From Prado023 sp963753075 (GTDB taxonomy: Bacteria; Actinomycetota; Actinomycetes; S36-B12; CAIYMF01), in assembly GCA_963753075.1 (NCBI GenBank), contig CAVWAR010000017.1:930001-994000 (forward strand): 64,000 bases of DNA, written 5' to 3'. Position 1 is the stretch's first letter, and the number at the start of each line of letters is the position of its first letter. A program made the position numbers and the translations under genes. The notes under the pieces were generated by a model. It was not told the DNA's origin. It saw only the letters and a program-made list of their open reading frames with translations, and did no database searches. Shown here in pieces: positions 36,605 to 45,938 of the stretch.

Positions 36605-36641
36605 CTGAAGGGGGCGGACCCGAAGGGATTCGCCCCTTCAG
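36605..36641. terminator. Hairpin after the PKD protein gene
   Basis: CTGAAGGGG and CCCCTTCAG form a 9-bp stem just after the stop codon. No clear U-tract follows, so this is a probable but weak terminator. Confidence 0.5.
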
Positions 36642-37058
36642 AAGCTTGGCGGTCTTGCGCCGCGGTTGGTGCCGCCTGCTGCCCAGGCTCTCACCGGCGG
36701 CCAGGAGACTCCTCCCTCCGCGGTTACCACCGACGCCGGGCGCGCCTCGACGGAGAGTGCATCGACGTCCCGACCCGCGATCCGGGACACCGTGTTGCAC
36801 TCGGCCCGAGCCGAACCCCAGCTTGGGCAGTGCCCTACAGGGTCGAGTTGCTGGATCAGGATCCAACGTCCACCAACTGGATCGTCGACCGCGTCAGGCC
36901 CCCGGTACCTGGGAAGGTTGAGCAACGCCGTGGCCACGCCCCGCTGTCTGTCCTGAGACAAGGCCAGCGGTCCCTCCTACGGATGCTGCGCGACACCCAT
37001 CGTGACCGGGCATGAGCCGAGCCAGCAGGGCCGCCTGCGCCTCGGGTGGTAGCGCCTG
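36642..37058. other. Gap without recognisable gene
   Basis: About 417 bp between convergent genes. Short frames are open on both strands, but none has a ribosome site, a signal sequence or a recognisable domain. It could hold a decayed gene; I cannot identify one. Confidence 0.5.
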
Positions 37059-39395
37059 CTATCCGAGGTATCCGTAGGCGCGCGTCCCGGCGGGCACGTA
37101 CCGGTTGATCCTGGCGTTGCTGGGCACTGACCGGGCCTCGGAGTTCTTGGCCTTGAGCGCCGAGGTGGGTGAGCCGTCGGCCGTGACCCAACCGTTGCCG
37201 GTCTTGCCCCGCGCCTCGATCCCACCGATCGACACCGCCGCGTTCATCGCCGCGCCGAAGGCGGTGTGCGTGGAGAACCGGCCGGCTGTGGTGGAGACCA
37301 CGGTGCCGCTTCCGTTGGCATACACGTTGCCGTCGATGACCGTCTGTGGGATCCCCCGTGATGAGTCCGCCTTGTGGATCACCGTGTTCAACGGTGCCGT
37401 GGCCGTGGAGTTCGAGCCCGTGATGCACACAGTCGTGCTGGCGCAGTAACCCTTCGATGTCGGGTAGGCGATGATGTTGTTGATCATCAGATCAATGCGC
37501 GGCATCCAATCCAACGTCGCCGGCCTTGAACGGACCTTGTCCCGATCCGTGGAAGTGCCCCCCGGGCACAACGGCTTGCTGGGATCGGCGCACCCCGGCT
37601 TGGACCGGCTGTCGACATAGATCCCCAACTCCCCACCGCCGACGATGGTGTTGTTCACCATCGACACCCCCGAGGCCCCGGCCAACTTCAGCGCCCGCTC
37701 ACCAGAGCTCCTGATGTAGTTGTTCGCCAACACCAACCGATCGCTGATCTCAAAGAACACACTCGAACCCGAGTTCCCCGTGACCCGATTCCCCGCGATC
37801 TCCACGTCATAAGAACTCTGGTCGAACCAGATGCCGTGACCGTTGTTGTTCTCAATGATGCTGTCGACGAACGTCACCTTCCGGTTCCGGCTGGCCTTGA
37901 ACGCACCCGACTGCGGGGCATTCGTGAACTCCTTGAACTGGTTCAACCCCGAGATCCGCAACCGACGCATCGTCAGGTTCTGGATCATGTTCGACGAGAT
38001 ACCCATCCAATTCGCCCGACTGATCGTCACGTTCTCCAGAACAACCCCATCCAGAATCCCACTACTGGACTCCGCTCCAGCCAGCATCACCGCCTGGAAC
38101 GCAGCATCCGAGATCTCCACATCACGCACGACGCTGCGATCCCCCGTCGAGGTCACCTTCAACACCCCGTAGTCATCAGCACTATTGGAGAACCGCTTCA
38201 CCCGGAACCCCTCCACCACGCTGTCCGCCCCCGAGACCGTCAGGAACACATCAAGGCTCGACACCTCAACACTGCCCTTCGCCTTGTCCGTGGACCGCAG
38301 ATACACCCGCTTGTTGGACCGGTCCACCCAGAACGTGCCCGCCACCACCGACGACCTCGAGGAAACCTGACGCAACTGCGCGCCCCCCACCCACACCTGA
38401 TCCGGGTACTTCCCCGACCCATCACCGGTCAGACCCTGACCACTGCTGAACGAGATCCCCGACGCATTCGTCACCGGCTGAGGCGTATACGAGTGATACA
38501 CCAACGAACCCGCAGACACCCACCCCGACGACAACACCACAGACCCAACAAACGTCGGAACCTCACCCGGGAACGCACGCAACCGCACCGAACGACCCGA
38601 CGGAACCGTCAACCGGCCCTCCCGATACGTCCCCCCACGCACGATGATCGTCGCCGACCCCCCATGCGGCACCTTCGAGATCGCCCTCCCCACCGAGCGC
38701 AACGGCGCAGACTGCGACCCCGACGCCGAATCCGAACCCGACCTCGACACAAACAACTTCGTCCCCGACACCGACCCCAACGAATACGACACCGGCAACC
38801 GCGCACCCACCGAACCCGCAGGCACCGGCGCAGGCACCGGCGCGGGTGCCGGCGCCGGGTTGACCGCTGTCTGTGACCCGGTTCCCGGAGCCTTCACCGG
38901 AGTCTGTGACCCCTGCTCGCTGCCGGACCGCTTATTGATGCGCAACTTGGCCGTCTTCTTCGCGCGCCACCCTCGCCACGCCCGGGCCTTCAAGCGCCAG
39001 ACTCCCGGCCGTCCGGCAACGAAGCCGAGGTCCACGCGCCGCCCCGAGCTCGTGCGGGTCTTCTTCGCCCGCTTCCAGCGCCCCGAGGACTTCAACTGCA
39101 GCTTGACTGGCCTCTTCGCGGGTCCGGTTACCTTGATCGCTCGCAGGGCCCTTCTGGGGTTGCGAGCCTTGCGGGCCTTCTTCCAGCCAATCACCTTGGT
39201 CGGCCGGGTGCGCCGGCGGCTCTGCACGACGGTCGGGCTGCTGGCCGAACTCAGAGACGAGGCTGTCCCGCCTGCCGGAGCGTGGGCTCCCGCGCTCGCC
39301 TTCACCGCTGAAGCAGGAGTTGCCGCCCCTGGCGGGAGCATGAGGGCGATTGCCGCAGTGATCGCCACGATCGAGGCACGTCCTAGTCGCTTCAT
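37059..39395 (-). CDS. Secreted parallel beta-helix protein (copy C, divergent)
   Basis: 778 aa, beginning with signal peptide MKRLGRASIVAITAAIALML. The N-terminal domain (VIGWKKARKARNPRRALRAI, RPVKLQLKSSGRWKRAKK, GRPGVWRLKARAWRG) matches that of copy B. An Ala-Pro linker (PAPAPAPVPAPVPAG) takes the place of Thr-Pro. The beta-helix domain aligns throughout with copies A/B (SGSDSASGSQSAPLRS, SNSADDYGVLKV, RANWMGISS, GSSVFFEIS, CADPSKPLC) but is clearly diverged at amino acid and DNA level. AGGACGAAAGC precedes the ATG. The N-domain, linker and helix order is intact, so this is the best reference for the family in this window. Confidence 0.88.
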   Translation of the reverse strand: MKRLGRASIVAITAAIALMLPPGAATPASAVKASAGAHAPAGGTASSLSSASSPTVVQSRRRTRPTKVIGWKKARKARNPRRALRAIKVTGPAKRPVKLQLKSSGRWKRAKKTRTSSGRRVDLGFVAGRPGVWRLKARAWRGWRAKKTAKLRINKRSGSEQGSQTPVKAPGTGSQTAVNPAPAPAPVPAPVPAGSVGARLPVSYSLGSVSGTKLFVSRSGSDSASGSQSAPLRSVGRAISKVPHGGSATIIVRGGTYREGRLTVPSGRSVRLRAFPGEVPTFVGSVVLSSGWVSAGSLVYHSYTPQPVTNASGISFSSGQGLTGDGSGKYPDQVWVGGAQLRQVSSRSSVVAGTFWVDRSNKRVYLRSTDKAKGSVEVSSLDVFLTVSGADSVVEGFRVKRFSNSADDYGVLKVTSTGDRSVVRDVEISDAAFQAVMLAGAESSSGILDGVVLENVTISRANWMGISSNMIQNLTMRRLRISGLNQFKEFTNAPQSGAFKASRNRKVTFVDSIIENNNGHGIWFDQSSYDVEIAGNRVTGNSGSSVFFEISDRLVLANNYIRSSGERALKLAGASGVSMVNNTIVGGGELGIYVDSRSKPGCADPSKPLCPGGTSTDRDKVRSRPATLDWMPRIDLMINNIIAYPTSKGYCASTTVCITGSNSTATAPLNTVIHKADSSRGIPQTVIDGNVYANGSGTVVSTTAGRFSTHTAFGAAMNAAVSIGGIEARGKTGNGWVTADGSPTSALKAKNSEARSVPSNARINRYVPAGTRAYGYLG

Positions 39396-39731
39396 GCTTT
39401 CGTCCTATCGTTCAGGCCAACCGGCCACCGGCATCACCACGAGCAGACCGTGATGGGTTCCCCCGCAGGAGTGCGCAAACACCCGCAAGGGTGCCACGGG
39501 CAAGTGCCCTGCCCGACGAGATCGGGGTTCGTGCGCGCAAGAATCCGGGCCGTTATCACTGCCTTGAGTGACTCATGAGTGCAGGTGAGCAATGACACCG
39601 CTCCGGCGAGGTGTCAGTTCCGTCAGCTCAGCGAGCCACACCGTAGGGTGGCCGCGTCGGGCCAGAGCAGATCCGTCCCGACGCATGCCGTCACGTCGTC
39701 GCAGTAGCGAGCTCGGGAGGGTTTGGGACGT
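39396..39731. other. Divergent regulatory gap before the polysaccharide locus
   Basis: 336 bp without a gene. It contains a palindrome TGAGTGACTCA near 39567-39577 and a 7-bp hairpin (TGACACC at 39593-39599, GGTGTCA at 39610-39616). A TAGGGT box lies at 39644-39649, which may be the promoter of the flippase gene. Confidence 0.45.
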
Positions 39732-41042
39732 GTGACCCGACAACGCCTTCCGGCCATCGCCGCGCAGTTCACGCAGGCCTTGACCAGCCTCGCGCTCGGG
39801 ATGATCGCGGTCCGAGTCCTGGACCCGACTGGATTCGGGCGCTACTCCTTGATCATCTCCACCCTCCTGGTCATGACCGGCCTGACCACAGGCTTGATCG
39901 GCGACACGCTCACGGTGCTGGACCGACACAAGTCCCACGTCCGCTACGCCCTTCAGGTGACGGCCCTGAGCGCTACGGTCGCCTGCGCCGCCTTCGTGGG
40001 GTTCGCCGGCGTTGCCTTCGGCTGGTTCTCGTTCACGGTGGCCCCCGTGGTCGTCATCGCCGTACTCAGCTTCCTGCTCGAGGACGTCATGCGCCGCGCT
40101 CTGATGGCCAACAGCCGGTTCACCTCGGTACTGGTTGTGGATCTGACGTACGCCCTCGTGGCCGGGATCGTCCTCCTGGCTTCCTGGCGTGCCGGGCTGC
40201 TGGGACTGGCCGCGATCTTCCTTGCCATGGCGATCGGCCAGTTCGCAGCGGCAGCCGTCGCCGTTCTCCGGCTCCCGCACGACGATCGGTACCTCGCCGG
40301 CCGCGACCGTGGCGGGCTCCGCCCGATCCTGGCGTTCGGGGGTTGGCGGGCGGCGCAGGGTGTGATCGGACCCACGAGGCTCTGGGCTGCGCGGCTGCTG
40401 GTGGCCGGCGCGGTGGGCCTGGCTGCGGTCGGCACTCTTGAAGCGAACCGGATGCTGGTCGCACCCGTGCTGTTGGGCGTCCAGGGCGTCGGCTCGGCCA
40501 TCCTCGTCTCCTACACGAGAGGTTTCCGCAACAACCCCGCAGCGCTGGTCAGGGCAGCCGATCGGGACGCCGCGACCCTGATCGCCGGGTCGGTGGTCTG
40601 CGTGGGCGCCATTCTGGTGTCGGCTCCGCTGCTCGGACGAGTCCTGCTCGGCTCCACGGAACTCGTCGACCGGACAGCGATCTTCGGATGGGGCCTGGTC
40701 GGCATCGGCATCGCAGCCTCGCTGCCCTTCACGAACGTCACATCAGTCGCAGGCGCACCTCGCGCGGTGGTTGGAATCAGAGTGGTCGACCTCGTCCTCT
40801 CGCTGGTGGGTGTATCTGCCCTGCTGGTGGCGACCAACAGCAGCCAGACCTACCTCTGGACACCAACCGTGCTGGGGATCGTGGTGTGTGCCACGGCGGT
40901 GGTCCAGCGAGCTCGCAGCCGGCGCGCAATCGCGAGTGTGGTCGCTGCCAGCGCATCAGGTCCCGGGGCCTCCCATGTTGATCCTGTGGGCGACCCCAGC
41001 AGCACGGGAGAGGCTGTCCCTCCAGAAGCGAACAAGGACTAA
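39732..41042 (+). CDS. Polysaccharide flippase, MOP/Wzx-like
   Basis: Predicted translocator of lipid-linked oligosaccharide across the membrane. The 436-aa protein is almost all membrane helices (about 12), starting with AAQFTQALTSLALGMIAVRVLDPTGFGRYSL, the typical first helix and G-F/L-G-x-Y motif of PST flippases. The soluble C-tail is about 40 residues. The GTG start has GGAGGG upstream. It is the first gene of the island's polysaccharide locus. Confidence 0.82.
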   Translation: MTRQRLPAIAAQFTQALTSLALGMIAVRVLDPTGFGRYSLIISTLLVMTGLTTGLIGDTLTVLDRHKSHVRYALQVTALSATVACAAFVGFAGVAFGWFSFTVAPVVVIAVLSFLLEDVMRRALMANSRFTSVLVVDLTYALVAGIVLLASWRAGLLGLAAIFLAMAIGQFAAAAVAVLRLPHDDRYLAGRDRGGLRPILAFGGWRAAQGVIGPTRLWAARLLVAGAVGLAAVGTLEANRMLVAPVLLGVQGVGSAILVSYTRGFRNNPAALVRAADRDAATLIAGSVVCVGAILVSAPLLGRVLLGSTELVDRTAIFGWGLVGIGIAASLPFTNVTSVAGAPRAVVGIRVVDLVLSLVGVSALLVATNSSQTYLWTPTVLGIVVCATAVVQRARSRRAIASVVAASASGPGASHVDPVGDPSSTGEAVPPEANKD

Positions 41043-41284
41043 CCGCCGAGGCGACGTCAGGGTCAAGTCGATCACTCAAGCCGACTGTGACGGCTTCGAC
41101 CGACGGGACCGCCGGCTTCGTGCATGGGCTGTCTGTCGGTCTGGTCGCTGCTCGGGGCTCGGCGGTTCAGGTCCACGGCCGGACCCACCATCTGAGTCGC
41201 TAGGCGAGGCCCAATAACCTCGAGCGTCAGCGACCGCGCCTATCGCTACGGTGACCAACCCGGCATTGGCTATACGCTTCTCGC

Positions 41285-42688
41285 GTGACGTCGACCGCGC
41301 CGTGGCCCACCCGCTCGCTCTGGTCCCGGCTGTGGAGCGAGCACTGGGTGGGCATCTGCGCAACCGGCCTGATCCTTGCCTCGGAGACCAAGTTCGTCCT
41401 CAAGGACGAGGTCTCCGGAGCCGGCTCGGAGCCGGACATCTACATCTTCATCGAAGTAGCTGTCTATGCGGCCGTCGCCGGCTATCTGCTCCTGCGGCGT
41501 GATGGGTTCCCTAGCCTCGCAGGCGCCCACCCACTCGAAGTGGGACTCATTGGCTACGTGGCGTTGATGGCCCTCACCGTGCCCCTGGCGCCAAGCCCTG
41601 TGTACGCAGCCGTCCGCGTCATGGAGATGACGGTACTGCTCTTCCTCATCCGCGTGGCCGTAGCTCAAGCGCCGACTGGTTGGTTCCTGTCCTTCGTGAA
41701 GGCATTCCTCGTCGCTACTGCCGGGCTGGTCCTGATCGGCCTGACGGTACCGGGCCAACGAGGGCCACTCCAGCAGGATCGATTCAACTGGCTGGCCACC
41801 CACTCGGTCGTGGTCGGCGAGTTTCTGGCCCTCGCGGCCGTGGCGTCTCTCGTGATGGCGGTCGGCCTGCAGTGGCAGATCCGGGTTGTGCGGCTCCCCG
41901 TGGCATATTGGGGTGGCTTCACCCTCTTCTCCGCCGCGCTGGTCGCGAACAACACCCGCGGGTCGGCGGCAGCTGCTGCCGTTGGTGTCGCCGTCGGGCT
42001 CGTTCTCATCCTGCCCCGGCGGCTGTGGGTATCAGCGCTACTCCTCATGGTCTATGCCGGCCTGCTGGTGGCTCTGGTCGGCAGCGAACTGCTCCTGAGC
42101 TGGATCACGCGCGGCGAGGACTCCGAAAGGCTCGGGTCACTGAACGCGCGGCTGCCTCTGTGGCGGTTGGCCCTCACCTCCGTGGCAGAGACCAATCCGG
42201 TCTTCGGGTTTGGGGTCGGCGCAAGCCGGAGCATCTTCGTTGACGAGACCGGGTTGGGTGGCGCACACAACGCCGCAATCAATGTGCTGGTTGACTTGGG
42301 CATAGCCGGATTGGCCATTTGGACCGCCGTGATCATCTACTCGACCCTGATCGTCAGCCGGCGGAAGCCTACGAGCGCTCGCCAATTGCTCGAGCGCGCC
42401 CTCTGGCTGAGTAGCATGGTGGTGCTGTTGGCCAATGGTGCAACGGCGGAGGGGATCGGTGGGGTGGCGAACGTGGGGATGGGGTGGCTGTTCGTGTTGG
42501 CTGCACGTGCAGCGCAGCTCAGCCGGGATTCGCGTCCGGTCACCTCGCCGAAGCCTCCAGATGCTCCCGATCAGGACATACTGGGTGGCGATTCAGGTAG
42601 CACCCCGCAGGTGACGAATGATGAGTATGGGAACCGGAGAGCTGGCAGAGGCCTGAACGGGGCGAAGATGGAGGAATCCGACTCATGA
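41285..42688 (+). CDS. O-antigen ligase/polymerase-like membrane protein
   Basis: 467 aa with about 10-12 membrane segments and a large periplasm-side loop carrying LNARLPLWRLALTSVAETNPVFGFGVG and GGAHNAAINVLVDLG. This pattern (R near an amphipathic segment, then H-N) marks the Wzy/WaaL O-antigen ligase family. It polymerises or ligates glycans outside the membrane. It overlaps the next gene by four bases (ATGA) and leads a four-gene operon. Polymerase and ligase cannot be told apart from sequence. Confidence 0.8.
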   Translation: MTSTAPWPTRSLWSRLWSEHWVGICATGLILASETKFVLKDEVSGAGSEPDIYIFIEVAVYAAVAGYLLLRRDGFPSLAGAHPLEVGLIGYVALMALTVPLAPSPVYAAVRVMEMTVLLFLIRVAVAQAPTGWFLSFVKAFLVATAGLVLIGLTVPGQRGPLQQDRFNWLATHSVVVGEFLALAAVASLVMAVGLQWQIRVVRLPVAYWGGFTLFSAALVANNTRGSAAAAAVGVAVGLVLILPRRLWVSALLLMVYAGLLVALVGSELLLSWITRGEDSERLGSLNARLPLWRLALTSVAETNPVFGFGVGASRSIFVDETGLGGAHNAAINVLVDLGIAGLAIWTAVIIYSTLIVSRRKPTSARQLLERALWLSSMVVLLANGATAEGIGGVANVGMGWLFVLAARAAQLSRDSRPVTSPKPPDAPDQDILGGDSGSTPQVTNDEYGNRRAGRGLNGAKMEESDS

Positions 42689-43395
42689 CCGACCAAGGAC
42701 CGGTCACGCTCATCGAGGGCATAAAGGCACATAAGTGGCTCGTCATCCTCAGCGGCCTGGGCGTCGCAGCGCTCGTGGCCGGCCTCACCTGGGTCACCTC
42801 GCCAGGCGCAATTGCCCGCGGCCAGTTGGGCCTTGTGTACCCCGCGACGGACAACGTCCTGCTACCTCTCCCGGCGGGTGATGCCACGATGGCCCGCTAC
42901 ACGGCTCAGCGTGCGCTGTTCGCCAAGTCGGACGTTGTGCTGGAGGACGCCGCTGGGTCTGTACCCGACGTCACTGTGGAGGAGTTGCGCGGCGCGCTCT
43001 CCGTCGTCGCCTCAAAGACCGCCAACGCCATCCTGATCACTGGCTCTGCAGATTCGCCGCAGCGAGCAGTCATACTGACCCAGGCCCTCATGGATTCCTA
43101 CCGGACGGCAACAGCCGAGGATGTGGCTGCTAGGAGTGCGGCGAATTCTGAAGGCTGGACTGCGCGCGGGGACAACGCGAAGGCGGAGCAGATCCTGATC
43201 GAAGGGGAGTCCTTCGGCGATGGCGTGGAGTTCGAGGTGTCTCCGAACCTCAGCGGCACAGAGTCGCGCAAGCTCGTGACGAGGGAGTCAGTCCTCGGGC
43301 TCTTCGTCGGACTCGGTGTGGGCGCGCTGCTTGCATGGTCCGTCGAGGACAGCCGCAGGAGGCGGCGGGACGCAGTGACTGAGGAGGCGCCGTGA
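42685..43395 (+). CDS. Wzz-like polysaccharide chain-length protein
   Basis: 236 aa with two membrane segments, at about residues 18-36 (WLVILSGLGVAALVAGLTWV) and 208-224 (VLGLFVGLGVGALLAWSV), and a soluble domain between. This is the topology of chain-length determinant or CpsC-type proteins, without an attached kinase domain. It overlaps its neighbours on both sides (ATGA, GTGA). Sequence similarity to Wzz is weak; the call rests on topology and context. Confidence 0.6.
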   Translation: MTDQGPVTLIEGIKAHKWLVILSGLGVAALVAGLTWVTSPGAIARGQLGLVYPATDNVLLPLPAGDATMARYTAQRALFAKSDVVLEDAAGSVPDVTVEELRGALSVVASKTANAILITGSADSPQRAVILTQALMDSYRTATAEDVAARSAANSEGWTARGDNAKAEQILIEGESFGDGVEFEVSPNLSGTESRKLVTRESVLGLFVGLGVGALLAWSVEDSRRRRRDAVTEEAP

Positions 43396-44207
43396 GCCCG
43401 GTCGAGCCGAGCCAGGTTCGCAGCCAGGGCTCGACGGACCGTCCACTGACCTTCGGCGAGGCCTATTCCACCCTGACGGGTGCGCAGAAGTCCGCACGCG
43501 GGGCACCCGCCTACTCGCGCTGGGTCAATCGGCCCCTGGGCCGGGTCCTGGCGGCCTCAGCCTACCGGGTGGGCCTGGTGCCCAACCAGGTGACTGCGAT
43601 CAGTGCCCTGGCCTCGTACTGTGGCATCGCAGTCGTCGCCCTGGTGGAGCCGAGCACAATGATGGCCCTACTCGTGGCGCTACTGCTCCTCGTCGGCTAC
43701 GCACTTGACTCCGCTGATGGCCAGCTGGCCCGCCTCACCCGGACGGGCAGACCATCCGGGGAGTGGCTGGACCATGTCATCGACATGGGCAAGATCTGCC
43801 TGCTGCACGGCGTCGTCGCCATCTCCTGGTTCCGATGGGGCGTGCCAGGCATGGATGTGGGGGCGTGGGCCATCGCGATCCCAGTGCTGTTCCTCACGGT
43901 CTCGGTGGTCGGATTCTTCGGCTGGCTGCTGTCCGATCTGCTGGTTCGCATCAGCCAAGCACGCACCGCCGTGGTCTCAGCGGAGCCAGCGACGGCGGTC
44001 CTTGCTCCCCCGCAACCAGCGCCGGCCCTGCGCTCCGTCCTCCGCCTCCCCGGTGACTACGGTCTGCTGGCACTCTCGTTCGCCTGGTTCGCCTCCTCAT
44101 TCTTCGCCGTGAGCTACACGATCCTACTCGCCGCCAACTCCCTGATATTGGCCATCGCGTTGCCTGTCTGGTTCGGTCAGGTCCGGGCGACCGAGGGGCA
44201 ATCGTGA
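43392..44207 (+). CDS. CDP-alcohol phosphotransferase family membrane protein
   Basis: The complete signature D-x2-D-G-x2-A-R-x8-G-x3-D-x3-D is present: D106, D109, G110, A113, R114, G123, D127, D131. About six membrane helices surround it. Such enzymes transfer a phospho-alcohol from CDP-alcohol to an acceptor alcohol. It lies directly before a CDP-alcohol-forming cytidylyltransferase, so the two probably act in series to attach a polyol-phosphate to a lipid or glycan. The GTG start overlaps the previous stop by four bases. Confidence 0.88.
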   Translation: MSPVEPSQVRSQGSTDRPLTFGEAYSTLTGAQKSARGAPAYSRWVNRPLGRVLAASAYRVGLVPNQVTAISALASYCGIAVVALVEPSTMMALLVALLLLVGYALDSADGQLARLTRTGRPSGEWLDHVIDMGKICLLHGVVAISWFRWGVPGMDVGAWAIAIPVLFLTVSVVGFFGWLLSDLLVRISQARTAVVSAEPATAVLAPPQPAPALRSVLRLPGDYGLLALSFAWFASSFFAVSYTILLAANSLILAIALPVWFGQVRATEGQS

Positions 44208-44629
44208 CCGGCATCGTGGGCTACGTGCCCGGAGCCTGGGACATGTTCCATATCGGGCACCTCAAGATCCTCAAGCACGCGAGGCCGCACTGCGACTGGC
44301 TGATTGCGGGAGTTGTCACAGACGACGCGGTCCGCCGGGTGAAGCACAAGGAACCCATGGTTCCCCTCAGCGACAGGATGATGATTCTGGAGCAGATCGC
44401 GCTCGTGGACGAGGTGGTGATCGACGATTCCACCGACAAGGTCCAGATGTGGCACCGTCTGCACTTCGACGTGGTCTTCAAGGGAGATGATTGGAGGGGC
44501 ACCCCCAAGGGAGACCGCCTTGAGGCAGGTATGGCGAGCGTGGGGGCACGAGTTCACTACTTCCCCTACACACCAGACATCTCAAGCACAGAGATCCGCC
44601 GGAGGATCGCTGAGGAATCCAGGACCTGA
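44204..44629 (+). CDS. Cytidylyltransferase of the TagD type
   Basis: 141 aa: GYVPGAWDMFHIGHLKIL with the HxGH nucleotide-binding motif (H16-H19), FKGDDWRGTPKG, and the C-terminal STEIRRR (about 128-134). These are the marks of glycerol-3-phosphate cytidylyltransferase and its relatives. It would make CDP-glycerol or a similar CDP-polyol for the phosphotransferase encoded just upstream, which it overlaps by four bases. The substrate identity (glycerol, ribitol or another polyol) is open. Confidence 0.88.
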   Translation: MTGIVGYVPGAWDMFHIGHLKILKHARPHCDWLIAGVVTDDAVRRVKHKEPMVPLSDRMMILEQIALVDEVVIDDSTDKVQMWHRLHFDVVFKGDDWRGTPKGDRLEAGMASVGARVHYFPYTPDISSTEIRRRIAEESRT

Positions 44630-44666
44630 AGGACTACAACCGCGACGAATGGTCGTTGCAGGCCCC

Positions 44667-45938
44667 TCAGGCTGGGATGGTCATCCCACTCTCCGCGAAG
44701 CCAGTCTCTGCGGGGGGCCCCGCCGGCGCTGACCACGAGCGGCCAAGCGCCTCGGCCATTGCCGTTCGGAAGGCGGAACGCGAGTACCGCTGCTCATAGC
44801 GCAATCGAGCACGACCGCCCGCGCGGACGATCTCCTCGCGCGTCAGCGATTCGATCCTCGCGGCCAGAGCCTCGATGTCGCCTGGCGCGACAAGCCACCC
44901 AGCTCCGTCCTGCACGGTCTCAAGCAACCCGCCGTTGGCCGAGGCCACCACGGGCCGGGACCGGGCGAAGGCCTCAATGGTGACGAGTCCGAAGGGCTCC
45001 GGCTGGGTCGATGGAACGATCATGACATCAGCTGCGTCGATCACCGCGCCGGAGTCTTGAACCTCACCCCGGACTTCGATCGTCTCGGGCCTACTGCTGG
45101 CTGCGACAAGGGAGGGCACATCCACAGCCAGACCCATCGTCGGTGGTCCGCCTAGAATCACGAGCCGCCCAGGACTGCCCGCGGCATCCCACGCCTTCAC
45201 GAGTACCTCGTGCCCCTTCCACGAGTTCCATCGGCTGGCCGTCACGAAGACGATCTCGCCGGTGTGTTCGCGTAGGTCGACAACCGAGTCAGGTTCTGCA
45301 GTCCCGTTCGGCACTACGACCGTGCGGTCCTGCAAGTGCATCGGAAGGCTCGCCTTCGATGCCTCCGAGATGGCGATGACCCGATCAACCCGGCTGGCGA
45401 GCACGCCAAGCACCCGAGCCTCACGGCCCTGCCACACTTCCTGCATGTGGAGGAAGACCCGTGTCGAGGGGCGACGGCCGATGAACGGTGCGATCGGGAG
45501 GACTGCCGACGTCGCGAGGATGATGTCGCTGGGGTCCATCCGGGCAAGCCGCAGACGCGTCTCTCGAGCCCGCGCGCTCAATGCTGCGAGCCCCCGCGCG
45601 TTGAGGTATCGACGCCGCACGATTGGTAGGGGCACGTGCTCGTACGTGACGTCCTCCTCGCGCAACTGCTCGCAGATCGGAGTGGCGCCGTGGCCATAGT
45701 CACTGGGCAGCCACACAACCACGCGATCACGGTCCTCGTCGGACAGTGAGCCGATGACTTCCAGCAGCATTCGGTCAGCGCCGTACATGTCATCGGAGGA
45801 ATGGATGATCAAGAACGGTCGGGGGTCCGGGGCGGGCCGGATGTCGATGTGGGGAGACCCTGGCGCGGAGCCCGCCCGCACGGATTGGGTCCTCGGGCCC
45901 GGCCCTGAACTTGGCCACGGGAAGTGCAGCATGGCCAT
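44667..45938 (-). CDS. GT4-family glycosyltransferase
   Basis: 423 aa from ATG (MAMLHFPWPSS). The C-terminal Rossmann half shows the GT-B family 4 features VTASRWNSWKGHEVLVKAW, the E-x7-E block QPEPFGLVTIEAFARSRPVVA and GGLLETVQDGAGWLV. The N-terminal half has IIHSSDDMYGADRMLLEV, a typical acceptor-side start. It adds a sugar to the growing lipid-linked glycan in the cytosol. The start codon overlaps the stop of the upstream sugar transferase (TGATG). Confidence 0.88.
   Translation of the reverse strand: MAMLHFPWPSSGPGPRTQSVRAGSAPGSPHIDIRPAPDPRPFLIIHSSDDMYGADRMLLEVIGSLSDEDRDRVVVWLPSDYGHGATPICEQLREEDVTYEHVPLPIVRRRYLNARGLAALSARARETRLRLARMDPSDIILATSAVLPIAPFIGRRPSTRVFLHMQEVWQGREARVLGVLASRVDRVIAISEASKASLPMHLQDRTVVVPNGTAEPDSVVDLREHTGEIVFVTASRWNSWKGHEVLVKAWDAAGSPGRLVILGGPPTMGLAVDVPSLVAASSRPETIEVRGEVQDSGAVIDAADVMIVPSTQPEPFGLVTIEAFARSRPVVASANGGLLETVQDGAGWLVAPGDIEALAARIESLTREEIVRAGGRARLRYEQRYSRSAFRTAMAEALGRSWSAPAGPPAETGFAESGMTIPA

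Noticed and set aside
36638..36961. A 107-codon minus-strand frame in the gap after the PKD gene
   Set aside because: No ribosome site, no domain, and an equally long frame exists on the other strand. It could be a relic, but I cannot support a gene.
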